The position numbers and the translations under genes were made by a program. From Dactylellina haptotyla (lineage: Eukaryota; Ascomycota; Orbiliomycetes; Orbiliales; Orbiliaceae): 64,000 nt of DNA. The number at the start of each line of letters is the position of its first letter. Positions within the stretch are counted from its first letter, which is position 1. Shown here one piece after another: positions 35,553-45,970 of this stretch. The stretch is from NCBI GenBank assembly GCA_031310005.1, contig CM062380.1:1240001-1304000 (forward strand). Direction: 5' to 3'. The notes under the pieces were generated by a model that ran no database searches, was not told the DNA's origin, and worked only from the letters and a program-made list of their open reading frames with translations.

Positions 35553-35572
35553 ATATATATATATATATATAT
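35553..35572. repeat. (AT)10 microsatellite
   Basis: Twenty bases of perfect AT dinucleotide repeat between the tRNA genes. Confidence 0.85.
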
Positions 35573-36325
35573 CTTAGGGAACCAAGTAGATTTGTCTCCA
35601 GCTGGGGTTAACCTTCGAACAATAATCAAGTAACTAGGGCTAAGTATGTTATCCTATGAGTATAAATCATGCCCGCGGTTCTATCTCTATATCTCTAAGC
35701 TTAACAATAGATACTAGAGACACGGTACCTATAATATTCTGTATGCGCTGTGTTCTTCTCTATTAGTCAAACGCTAAATCACAATCCAGAGCCAGTGTTG
35801 GAGACTAATCATGATCTAGAGAGCTAGCTATTGCGATAAATATATAGCGCCTGCGCGCACTGAGCCTGAGCCTGACTGTCTATTTATAACCGACACTCTA
35901 AATTAAAAAAAAACTCTGGATAAAGTGATCAGAATTGCCATATATATATGTTGCCGAACCGAGCTAGGGTTCTGTCCGCGACCAGCTGATTAGAGTGCAT
36001 TCCGGTTTGATTTCTATGCCTTACTTATAGACTGGTATCCACAGCCGAAGACTTTTCATACAACGGAGCTAGCCAGCTGTCGCTCAGCCTTCAAAGCTAT
36101 GGATTTTGAAAAACTTTCAGTTGCCTTAATTTGTTTCGCTAAAATCGCAGAACCCTAGGGTCAACAGGGCTTATTTCACACGAGCTTCGCTAACACCTGA
36201 AATTTGATAGCAAAATATCAATCCAGCTAATTGAATGACGACAAAGAAATTATATGGAGATAGACATCTGGCAGATGCGTAACCTTATCCATAGATCCAA
36301 ATTATTTGCCGATGAAAATACATCA

Positions 36326-36416
36326 GCGGGTTTAGCTCAGTTGGGAGAGCGTCAGACTGAAGCCAAACTTCAATCATTAAATCTGAAGGTCGTGTGTTCG
36401 ATCCACACAAACCGCA
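36326..36416 (+). tRNA. tRNA-Phe(GAA), intron-containing, second copy
   Basis: Same layout as the copy at 35203: 37 bases to the purine after the anticodon, an 18-nt intron (36363-36380) differing at one base, then the 3' half. The T stem is GTGTG/CACAC here versus ATGTG/CACAT in the other copy, a paired change that keeps base pairing and argues that both genes are under selection. The acceptor stem has the same G/A mismatch at 5:68. Confidence 0.93.
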
Positions 36417-37904
36417 AAATCTTTTTGTTCAGATCGATTCGATATTTTTTCTTCTGATGATCTTTGCTTTTCTTTTTTTTGAGATTCTATGATCGTGTTG
36501 CCCTTAAGTTTTGTGCTACATGTGGGATTTTGACAGCCCCAACACGAATTTGAATTTTAGTCTCATTTTCAGAGAGAACCTTTATCGCAGTATGGTTGGA
36601 GTAAAAGCATATTACGACTATTTATAGCACGAATTTAAGAACTTTAAACTTGAGTATCCATTTGTTAGTTTTGGATGGTTGTATTGTAGCTTTGTTCTAG
36701 AGCACAGAATAAGATGTTTATTTTTCAGCTAGCTAAGGTAGTGCGTACCAGAACTACTTGTCTCGTAAACAACAAATAACTACAAGAGTTCGTTTACCGC
36801 AGGCATGTTATGTAGTTTATAAGAAAAGATTACCGAAGTGCGTCTTAGCTCTACTTTTGTGATACTGGCCTGCTGAAAAGAGGAGCTGATGGGATCGGGT
36901 GCTAACAGTCCATCTAAGACTATAAACTAGAATTCCGAGAAACCATCGTTACATGAATACAACCATTTTCTATCTTAGAATATAATGCGTACGGATAAAT
37001 AAGATTCCGTATAATCTTTCGACGCGCAAGCCATAACCTTGATTCAAACCGAATTTGATAAATGACCTAATCGTGAATCCGATTCGTTTCTCGATTGAAC
37101 CAGCCATCTCAACTTGGAACCTATCCAACTCCAACCTCTCGTCTCGAGCCTCAAGAAAAAAAAAAGTCCATGCACAACGCATCACGGGAAGCTAGCTTAC
37201 CTTCGTGCATTGCATATGCAGCTAAACTTCCCACCCGCCATTCGGCGGTGTGGCGTTCTAGGCAGCGACATCACCTCTAGCTTCTAAAATTGATAATCAA
37301 AATGCAAATGCAAGTTCAAGAGCCGATAGCTCTAGCTATCGATCGCTGCTTACAACAGGGTATCACAGGCGGTGGGGAGCTTGTTATTGTCCGATGGCCG
37401 CGCCGAAACAAGGACCGGCTATTGCCTTGTCTAGCCCTACGCTATCCGAAATTCCGGCACCGGATGCTTGAAAGTACTTGTACAAGTACTTGAGCACAAG
37501 GTTGATACCATGGTTAACACCGAATGTGGGGGTTACGCAGATAACGGGTTTAAGATAGGAACCAATCAAAAGAAAATCGCTTTTTTAGTTATAGCACAAT
37601 CTTACACTAGGAAGATGTCCAGCATTGCGACTCGCTTCCAATAATCGTACTCGGAGTTTCAAAAACTTGAAGGTCGAAAGAAGAACAAAAGCAAACCAGT
37701 CGCCAGGGTGTTATCATCAACAGCTTGAACGAAGAAAGAAGTAATAGACAAAAAAGCAAAAGCGAACCAAAAAGGAAAGAAATATACAAGAAAGCAGCGG
37801 GAATTTAAACAGACGAATCGAAACTCTAATCATCACTACCCATGCTGCACTCATCTCACTAATCCACTAATCGATACTTCCAAAGGAAGCTATATGTCAG
37901 CAAC
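36417..37904. other. Intergenic region downstream of the tRNA genes
   Basis: About 1.5 kb, AT-rich, ending at the 3' end of the calponin-domain gene. No gene is supported. Confidence 0.5.
36422..36426 (+). terminator. RNA polymerase III T-tract terminator
   Basis: A T5 run starts six bases after the end of the second tRNA-Phe gene. Confidence 0.7.
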
Positions 37905-39908
37905 CTACTTCTGCCCTTTGGGGCCTATAATTTGTCTTCTGGCTCCAAACGAGACCTGTTCGGTCCCCTGATTCGCGCCACCCAAGTACCTGCCGATAAA
38001 GTATGGTTAGCAGTCTAGAAATCGTGAAGAGCCTTTTAAGACTTCTAGAGTATCACTTCGCTTACCCATATTGATGAATATCCCAAGGCATTTCACCACC
38101 GTCTTTGATCTCCTTATCAGTCATGACCTTCCTATCCTCCGCCAGTTGCTCTTGATTTTTCTCCCATTCTCGTTGCCTCTGTCGCTCCATTTCCATCTCG
38201 CGCTGGACGATACTCATAGTCCCGCTGGGAGGTGGTCTTGCAGCGGCAGCCGATCCTCCACGCGCACCCTTGAACCCCCACCGTGTACCGGATAGCGGGG
38301 AAGAGGTAGTTGCGGCTGGGGTGGCATTTCGAGGAGGGGTCGCTGGAGGTGCAGGGCTTGCGGACTTCTTTTGTCGGGTGAAAATGTCTTCCGCTTCGTC
38401 TTCGTCTTGCATTTCGCGTTGACGTTGTGCGGCTCGGCCGGTGTGGGTCAATGAAACTGTCGCTGGGTTTGGCTTTGGAGGTACGGGCCGAGATTGGTTC
38501 TCCTGCCATGCGCTGCGGAGGTATTCACGTTCATCGGTATCAGTGGGCGGGGTGATTGTTCGGGGTGTGGACTTCTGAGATGGTTGCTGCTGGTCGAGGA
38601 AGGCGCGCTCGCGAGCTCGAGCTTCTTCCAATTGACGCTCTAGCTCTTTGATACGATCGCTCTCCGAAGAAGCTGCCATATGTTCTTGGTTCGATGCTCT
38701 AACGCGGTTGGATTCCTGGTACTCATGGCGGTCTTGATTCGCGCGCTCTTCTTGGAGGCGTTTCTCATATTCCAGTCTCCTCGCGTCTTCCGCCTCTCTT
38801 AGTGCGCGGGCTTCCTCCCTCAGACGGATCTTCTCTTTCTCAGCCATATCTTTCTCCTGGAGCTCAAGGTCGCGACGTGTTCGAATAGCCTGTTCATCGT
38901 CCATCTTCCTCCTTCGCTGATCCTCTTCTTTACGAAGCCACATGTCTTCCGCCCGCCTCTGTCGTTCTCTCTCCTCTTCGGCAGCCAAGGTATCTTCTAA
39001 GACTCTTCGAGCGTCAACTTGCTCCTCATGCTGTTTCCGCTTTTCCTCCTTCTCTCTCAAGCTAGGAACGTACGGTCCGGCGGTAGTAATCTGCCGTCTG
39101 GCGCCCATGACGACACCTTGAGTGCCCTGTGATGCACCTCCCATATACCCATATTGATGAATGTTCCACGCAGGTGCGGTAGTGAGTTCATCGACAGGCT
39201 TGGACCACGTCGATACTGCCTGTTTGCTTGGGACTGGAGGTTTGGATTTGCCGGCAGGAGATCCCATGGATGGAGTTGCCGCTTTGGGACCAATGGCTGT
39301 GGAGAAGGCGGAGGGGTTTCGGGAGTGGGCGATGCGAGAAAATGCACCGATTGTCTGGAGAACCTGAGCTGGGTCCTATTCGGATCGTTAGTCTATTCAA
39401 TTAAAATTTCACAAGATGTTGGTCTGAACGTACTTTGTAATCGTATAGATCGACGGTAAGGAATAGATCGTGCTCCGGAAGCTTCAAAGAGTCTTTGCAA
39501 ACTCGTAGGAACATTGCAATATTTTCTCTCTATATTGGGGTCTTTCTGTCAGCTGTTCCGTATATAATGAACTGTAGGCTGGAGTGACATGTACTACGAA
39601 CCTGCACAAATGGCATGTCGGAATCTTTGTATTTTGCTACCCCGGGTGATAGCTTGTTCACCAGTCTGTAAATATCCAAAGTTTTCAATTAGATTTGTAC
39701 TGTCTTTTTGATATATCCGGGGTATCCGGGCTGCTACATACCTACAGAGGACGGTCCCGTCGTGCAAGGCCTCCATGAGATCTCCACCGCCCAGAGATTC
39801 GTTGAGCACGCTTTCGATCCATGATTTGGTTTCCTGCTCCGCCTGGACGGTGTACTTGCCCAGTCGGAGCTTCGCGAGGTCTTTATCCAGGGAAGAGACG
39901 GACGCCAT
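37905..39908 (-). CDS. Calponin-homology (transgelin/Scp1-type) protein with two calponin repeats
   Basis: Five exons, 39908-39742, 39665-39602, 39529-39434, 39375-38066 and 37989-37905 (introns 76, 72, 58 and 76 bp), give 573 residues. A single type-3 CH domain covers about residues 10-130 (KSWIESVLNESL, DLMEALHDGTVLCRLVNKL, MPFVQRENIAMFL, LFLTVDLYDYKDPAQVLQTI). A calponin-like actin-binding repeat follows at about 180-205 (NIHQYGYMGGASQGTQGVVM then GARRQI). Next comes about 330 residues of charged, probably coiled-coil and disordered sequence (EKEKIRLREEARALREAED). A second calponin repeat at about 540-566 (IHQYGYLGGANQGTEQVSFG then ARRQI) is completed only by the last small exon. Yeast Scp1 has one CH domain and one repeat and bundles actin filaments. 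An unspliced reading would stop at D-I-H-Q-Y-G and lose the second repeat. Confidence 0.9.
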
Positions 39909-40583
39909 GGGGATGGGGGGTTTGCGGCGGTAACGTTTATAAAATTCGAACGACGCTATCGTGCGGTGACAATGGTTTATCCTGGCAACACCCCGCAATT
40001 ATGGTCTTGATATTGGAGTTAGGAGCGGTATTTACACTGAATCCCGGAGACAATGGTGAAAGTAGTGACGACGGTAGTGACGATAGTAGCGGGTGAACGA
40101 GAGAGGTGCGATGAGGGGAGTTGGCGGGATTTAAGCTTACACAGCTTAAGCGTCGCGGGTAAATGAGGATCGCTGAGACAATCGACAGGGCTGAGTTGTG
40201 CCCTGCGGTGCTGTGACGTACGCCGATGAGTTGCCTCACAAGCAGCAGAGAAGAGGCACCGGATTAGGCAGCTCCTTGCAGACCGGGGGAGCAGAGGCAC
40301 AGAGACGAGATGACTGGGTGCAATTTGCGGTGTTCATGCTGCTGGAAGCATCTAGACCTATTCTCATTCCCACGACCGTGGCTTCAAGGGGGCGAGTCAT
40401 TCTGCGACAGTAGACACACGGGCCCGGGTTCTGGTATAAGTCGCAAACACTCGCGCGGCACTCGTTCCGACTGCGTACACCCGGAACACCTTCTCCAACC
40501 AGCGAGCTTTCAAATCAGCTAGCCTCAGGCCTCGAAATTTATACACACGTATCACAAATTTGCATCCTCTATATTTTATCACA
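39909..40583. other. Divergent promoter region
   Basis: Shared upstream region of the calponin-domain gene (minus) and the small membrane protein gene (plus). No other feature is recognised. Confidence 0.5.
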
Positions 40584-41143
40584 ATGTCGGGGGAAGTCAT
40601 AAAAGCAGAGCAACTGGAGGCGGAGCGTTCGCTTGTCGCCATTCGAGCAGTGCGTACACGTAACTATCAGTATACTAGTAAGACAACTTGTTAATGATAT
40701 AAATGAATACATAAATGCAGGAATTGGAGAAGCTGCACCGCTTGTCACCGCAGAACCTCCCTAAAGCTTCATTCGCGAGCATCGTCTCGCTGCTGCCGAC
40801 ATCCCAGGACATCCTCGCCCCGCCACAAGCCGCCACCGCCACCGCGTCCGCCTTTGCAACACTCCGCTTCTTGCGCCGCGTGTTGATTGGCACCATCTTC
40901 CGCCTCTGGTGGATCAGCATATACTCGCTCGCCCTCGTCGGTGGTACCACCGTGGGTATCGTCTTTCTCGTCTATCTTCTCACCAAACTGCCGTGGCAGA
41001 CAACGTATACCGGCCAGGGACAGGGGTGGCAGCGACACAGTGACGGTTACTACTACTGGGGCATGCCGCAAGAGTCATACACATCAACCGTTCAGGCGAC
41101 GGTCAAGACAGATATACCCGAGATTGAGTCTCGAGATCTGTAG
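40584..41143 (+). CDS. Small membrane protein of unknown function
   Basis: Exons 40584-40649 and 40721-41143 (71-bp intron, GTGCGT...ATGCAG, phase 0) give 162 residues. The N-terminus MSGEVIKAEQLEAERSLVAI continues into ELEKLHRLSPQNLPKASF, a charged amphipathic region. One or two closely spaced hydrophobic segments follow (RVLIGTIFRLWWISIYSLAL and VGGTTVGIVFLVYLLTKL, about residues 75-112). The C-terminal 45 residues are Tyr/Gln/Gly-rich and then polar. No signal peptide is present. I do not recognise the family. The exon join is supported by phase and by continuity of the heptad-like Glu/Leu pattern. Confidence 0.72.
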
Positions 41144-41234
41144 TTACTTTGTAGCATCTTCTAATTTATTACCTAGCTGTATTTCATTCCATATAGAATA
41201 TATATCCCTTGTCATTCAAGATAGTATCCCATGT

Positions 41235-42827
41235 TTATGTTTCAAACCCTAGATGCCTTCCGTCCTCCTCCTCAGGATCTATATCTGATAGAATCAAAGT
41301 GGAGACCGACCCATCCCACAGCGGTCGAATCAAAGCATCCACATTTAGAATATCATTTGCATCCGCGATGTTCATCGGCCCGTTCGGCAAGGGCTGGATC
41401 ATTGGACTTTCTGGGATAGCAGGAAGTTGGACAGGTACCTGCTCCAATTCATCCTCTCTCTGATCGAACGTAAATGATGGGTTTACTCCATCGCCTTCAC
41501 CAATGACTTCCCTCCACATCTCCGCTATATTATCTCTTTGTCCAGCAGATGGCCACGATTCTGAGCTTCTAGGTGACCACCTCCCAAGTCCGACGCCCCA
41601 TTCCTCAGAAATATCTTCTTCCAGCCGATTATCTCGCAGCTGGTCCCTGTCCAGAGTCCATGGTGGGCGTACCTCATGCGCAAGGAAGCTGTCCAGCATC
41701 CGTGCCTCTCGTTCAGGGCTCGACTCTGGCTCAGGTGCCAGCTCTATTCCCACATCCAGTTCTTTGAATTCTTCGTTGTCGTTCATGGTATCGGTATTAA
41801 GAAGTGACCCCGAAGTGGGTGTCTCCTGTCCCAGGAGTCTAGTGATATGATCGTCGAAAATATCCGGGTCGTCTATTGCTGCTCCTAGGCCTGTGCCCTC
41901 ATAAAAGGGATCAAATGCCCACCGCTTCCCACCAATAACCACACCAGGGGGCAGGATCACCTCTTTCGGAAATTTCTTAGGAATATTCCGTACCCCAGCC
42001 CGCACAGGTTCCTCTACTTCCATGATATCAGGTACTCCCCTATCCTCCACTATCTCACCTTCTTCCCCACTCAATCCTCCATTCCTTCGTATTTCAGTAT
42101 CCTCTTCAGCGAGAGTACCTGCTGGAACTATACCCCCTTGCAGATCATGTAATCCAATCCCCTCCAATCCAGCATCTCCGCCCTGCCCTACATCCCAACT
42201 TCTCAATTGCTCCCCAACCCACGCATTCAAAACCTTCATCCCACCAAATCCCCTACCCAACTCAGGCGGACTCCCATACCGCTCCAAATACCCTGCCGGG
42301 TACCCGCCGCCTTCCTCAGGCGCATCCCTAACCTCATCGACATACACCCATGATCCATTCTTCTTTCTGAATATCTTATTCTCCGCGGAGCTTGAATAGT
42401 GCCGAATTAACGGTATCTTACGCAGCCCGAACACATCCTCAGTGAGATCGTATACCTTCCAAAAACTATACTCACTTTCCAATCCCAGATCTCTAAGATT
42501 GATGAATGTTACTCCGGAGTTGTTTGATAGTGTGATTATTATCGTAGGATCACTAGCGCAATTAATGGATGGTGACTTCCATAGTTGTAAGGCCAGTGGG
42601 GTCGCGGTCTCAGTGATTGTACTGTAGATTGCGAGACCGAGTAAGGGAATGCGCGAGTGTGGAATTGCGTAGCATTGAAGCCATGAGCCGCCGGGATCGA
42701 GGCGCCTTGTAACCGGTGGCAGGTTCTTCTGGGCTATGGAAATGTAGAAAGCGTGGATTTGGATGATGTAGTTGGTTATCAATGCGATTGTAATCAGGAT
42801 GTAGCGGTTGGCTACCTGTAGTCTCAT
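41235..42827 (-). CDS. Secreted or membrane-anchored protein of unknown function, 530 residues
   Basis: A single frame with no needed intron. Residues 1-26 (YILITIALITNYIIQIHAFY) form a signal peptide or anchor. A compact region to about residue 160 carries two cysteines (LQCYAIPHSRIPLLGLAIYS; SINCASDPTIIITLSNNSG) and an N-S-S/N-N-S glycosylation-like wording. From about residue 160 on the sequence is rich in Gly, Pro, Asp and Glu, probably disordered, and the last 250 residues are strongly acidic (EDTEIRRNGGLSGEEGEIVE). The N-terminal part resembles, loosely, the N-terminal part of the 1001-residue secreted protein at 9738-12914 in order and spacing of hydrophobic and Cys positions. No domain family is recognised. 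Confidence 0.72.
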   Translation of the reverse strand: MRLQVANRYILITIALITNYIIQIHAFYISIAQKNLPPVTRRLDPGGSWLQCYAIPHSRIPLLGLAIYSTITETATPLALQLWKSPSINCASDPTIIITLSNNSGVTFINLRDLGLESEYSFWKVYDLTEDVFGLRKIPLIRHYSSSAENKIFRKKNGSWVYVDEVRDAPEEGGGYPAGYLERYGSPPELGRGFGGMKVLNAWVGEQLRSWDVGQGGDAGLEGIGLHDLQGGIVPAGTLAEEDTEIRRNGGLSGEEGEIVEDRGVPDIMEVEEPVRAGVRNIPKKFPKEVILPPGVVIGGKRWAFDPFYEGTGLGAAIDDPDIFDDHITRLLGQETPTSGSLLNTDTMNDNEEFKELDVGIELAPEPESSPEREARMLDSFLAHEVRPPWTLDRDQLRDNRLEEDISEEWGVGLGRWSPRSSESWPSAGQRDNIAEMWREVIGEGDGVNPSFTFDQREDELEQVPVQLPAIPESPMIQPLPNGPMNIADANDILNVDALIRPLWDGSVSTLILSDIDPEEEDGRHLGFET

Positions 42828-43183
42828 GATCGTAGATCTACAGACGTCGCATGGTATATACCTATAGACGCGATGATAATATCCTGAGGTTCAAACTACT
42901 GTTTTGTCATGGCTTTTTCGGTGAGGTGAAATGAGAAAATTTCGGGACCTAATGGGGAGGATAGATAAAAGCATACTACTGCTGCGTCGATATGAGGCTA
43001 TACTTGTAGAAAATATCATAACTTCTGGCCAAAAACCACGCTTGCATAAATACATTAAATACTAAAGAAATAACTTGGATATCATACTATACAAGTCTGT
43101 CAAAGGTGATATTTCAACGCCCAAACGAAATGCCCATATAGATAACGCCACTTTGCTCCTGTAGAATTAACAAAATTACTCTA
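42828..43183. other. Spacer between two minus-strand genes
   Basis: AT-rich; holds the promoter of the 530-residue protein gene and the 3' end of the DUF3431 gene. Nothing else recognised. Confidence 0.5.
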
Positions 43184-44466
43184 TCATAACCGATCCGCCA
43201 TTCCTCCAAATAAATCCACCAAGCTCCTCTTTGCAGCACCACAGTCGTACGTCCGACAGATACAACTTTGGTAATTACCCTCACAACTAAAACGCCATCC
43301 ATATTAGCAATCTATCAATCAATTTAAATGTGCTTAGAATGGAAAACGAAGACTTACTGTACCATCGGCATCCCAAACATAACATGCCAGAAATACTCAA
43401 ATACCCTCCCGGGATCTTCCTCGTCCGTAGTCAATAGCCAATCCATCAGATTCTCGTAATAGGATTTCGGGTTTTCCCTAATTTTCTCCTTCGTTACTGC
43501 AAACTGCGCGCAACATGCCACCCCAACGGCGTTTGGCAACGCCTTGTCCCCGTGCATATGCTTCCAGAGCTTCTTCCAGCCGATTTCTATCCTGCCCTTT
43601 TCGAACTTATCTCCATTGGGGTGCAGTTCGGCAGGACACCCGGGGTTTCCGTTACACCGTAGATTTACGTAGCCCTTCTCGCGGATGTTATCGAGACGGA
43701 GGAGTTCGAGCATTTTAATGGCGGAGTATACGGCGCTTTGGGGTTCGTTGTGCCAGGCCCTATTCGGTTTTTAAACAATGGTCTTATTAGCTCTCTATGC
43801 TTGGGAATTCATGATCAAAGGATACTAGGAGGGGTCGGTCATACTGTGGATACCCGCCTCGATGGGCGTGTATGAATACGTTTATTTCGGAGAGATCATC
43901 GTAGTAGTCAATCAGATAGGTGAGGTAGGCCATTGCTTCTCTGCCCTTGTTAACTGAAACGTGGAGATACCCTTCTACCATTCGGTCGTCTACTGCATAT
44001 ACTGCTGGGCGCCATCTATTTCTTTATGTTAGCGTATTTTCTTGCACTTTCCTGGAGTGCTGCGCATTGGCGGTTTTTCATACTCCGGAAGCGATTGCTG
44101 AACCCAACTTGTGTCCTCGGATTTTATCTTGCCCATGATAACAGTTTTCTCATACGTCTTTTTCGGCGAGGTTTTGGCGGCTTCCGATGAAGTCTGCACT
44201 TTTGATAGGGGTTTTTCCGTTGCAGTTGGGCGAGTGTTGGAATCCGTCGTTGCAATTGCGATTGTAAGTGGGATATCCGGTTCAATGTTGTCGACCAGGT
44301 CGGAAGCTGTAGTTTCCACGTGGATCTCCTTTTGTGTAACATCTGATCTTAGGGTACTCGGTATGAAGATCGCTTTTTCGTAGAATGTGTAGACCCATAT
44401 TGCTAGTAGTAGAAGTGTTCCAACCGTCCCGATCCTGAAGACGCCAGGTTTCCCGGAACAAAGCAT
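43184..44466 (-). CDS. DUF3431-family type II membrane protein
   Basis: Four exons, 44466-44084, 44015-43854, 43759-43358 and 43286-43184 (introns 68, 94 and 71 bp), give 349 residues. A single N-terminal membrane span (VGTLLLLAIWVYTFYEKAIF, residues 14-33) is followed by a Ser/Thr-rich stem. The lumenal domain starts with SEDTSWVQQSLPEWRPAVY, then AVDDRMVEGYLHVSVNKGRE, AYLTYLIDYYDDLSEINVFI, HAHRGGAWHNEP, YVNLRCNGNPGCPAELHP, GVACCAQFAVTKEKIRENP and VFEYFWHVMFGMPMVHCEG. These are hallmark blocks of the DUF3431 family, widespread in ascomycetes and of unknown activity; Golgi location is inferred from topology. The end CEGNYQSCICRTYDCG is cysteine-rich. All four exons are required to assemble the family signature; the donor at 44083 is chosen because it gives L-P-E-W and a 68-bp intron. 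Confidence 0.9.
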
Positions 44467-45970
44467 TGTTGCAGTTTCCCCCCGGGAGCTTTTTGCATTA
44501 TTGCCGTTTTATCCGTATTAAGGTCCTTTATTCCAACATAGAAGTGTTCGTCAATTATACATCATTGACGTATTTGAGACCTGGTAGCTGGTATTCCACT
44601 CTGTGGAACGTTATCGAATCGGTGTAGCTGGGATCCGGAGGAATTGTCTCAAGTCTTGGTTTTTATGTATCGTTGGATGGCGAGGCTGCCAATTTCCTTC
44701 GTGAAATCGTGGTGTTTGGAGAACAAATAAAAGTGCAAGGCTCTCCCTAAGCAGTTTAATATAGTCAAGGTATCTATAGTATAGTATTAAAAACTGACAA
44801 AATGAAGGAGAGAGGATAGAAAGGTAATTATGAAACGATTCACGAACTCAGGTTGAGCATTTAAACGAAGACCTTTTTTTTCCTTCCATCTTTCTCACCC
44901 ACACGCAATCAAATCCAACATGGCGCCTATGCTGGGGGACGGAAATGTCTCCAATCCCACCCATGTGGGACTAGACTATCGCGGACGGGACCCACAACCT
45001 TAACAAAAGGATTCTATTGTACCCGCCCATCCAAGTTGCACACAGAGCGGTTTAGCCTGTGTTCCCATTGGTCGGAGGACAGAGGTTCCTACCTGTTGAG
45101 GTTTAAGCGGTGCCGCTAGCCCCCAATTACAAACAACACAGATAACCCAATATTAAATGAACATCCTGCGCAAAGCAACTTGAAGTTGGACAATTTACGT
45201 GATGCTCCAGGGCAGAGCGGCAATAAGCAATGTTGGGGGATATGATTGGGTTCTCGAGGGAATCCTAGCTGACGGTCGGTGACTTTCGCGCCGGCTACAC
45301 GACAGGGTCGCGTCGCGGAAATCCATTCCAAGGTCGATTTGGAAGCTCGCATTTCGAGGCCAGACAGGGATGAGGGGTGGCACATTAGCTGTGCCGCATC
45401 AACGTAGGAACCACACATCTTCCAAGCGGAAGGGTTTCAACGATGAGATTCACACTACTCGATCTCCTCGTAGAACATATCCGGAGATTTTCTCGAAAAA
45501 TATTTTGACCTCTACGAACTTTCTCTACGACGGTTATAATTACAAGCCTTTTCGATCGCAATTAAGCGTCTACATGCCTGAGAATATCTTGGCACTAGCC
45601 CAGCATGGTGTGCATACGTAACCCCTCATCATTGCTACCGAAAATGCCCCAAGATCGCGGACAGAGACTCCACATTTCAGAGAGGACCCTGGTTCCGTTT
45701 GTAAGCCCTCAAATTTGATGAGAAAACGAATTTATAATGATTACTACCATCGCGTCGGTATTTACCGTGCGTTCTACTTTTCAATTGGAATATTCATATA
45801 TTTATTTATTTGCAGGGCTCGAAGCCTAACATTTCCCGAGCGGTATATATGCAGGTGTAAAATAATAAGTTTTTTTATCTCGACGCGGTTCTCTTATTAT
45901 CTACTTTTTATCCAAACTTAAACAATAACATGTACGGCTATTACTGGAATATGACAATTACGTTTCAATT
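44467..45970. other. Long AT-rich spacer, likely left border of the biosynthetic cluster
   Basis: About 1.5 kb between the DUF3431 gene and the MDR oxidoreductase gene. Open frames of 60-100 codons overlap on both strands without recognisable motif. No mobile element is seen. Confidence 0.45.

Larger units (their letters stand above)
35294..36325. other. AT-rich spacer between the two tRNA-Phe genes
   Basis: About 1 kb of AT-rich sequence with a dinucleotide repeat (separate entry). I see no coding or RNA gene. The flanks of the two tRNA copies share only a few bases before the tRNA starts, so the pair is not a recent block duplication. Confidence 0.5.

Noticed and set aside
35125-36457. Two small plus-strand frames containing S-A-G-L-A-Q-L-G-E-R-Q
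   Set aside because: These are translations of the two tRNA-Phe genes, a well-known false protein, and not coding sequences.
44016-44047. A 32-bp intron as the first intron of the DUF3431 gene (donor GTGCAA)
   Set aside because: Too short for fungal splicing. The donor GTATGA at 44083 gives a 68-bp intron and the family wording L-P-E-W-R-P-A-V-Y.
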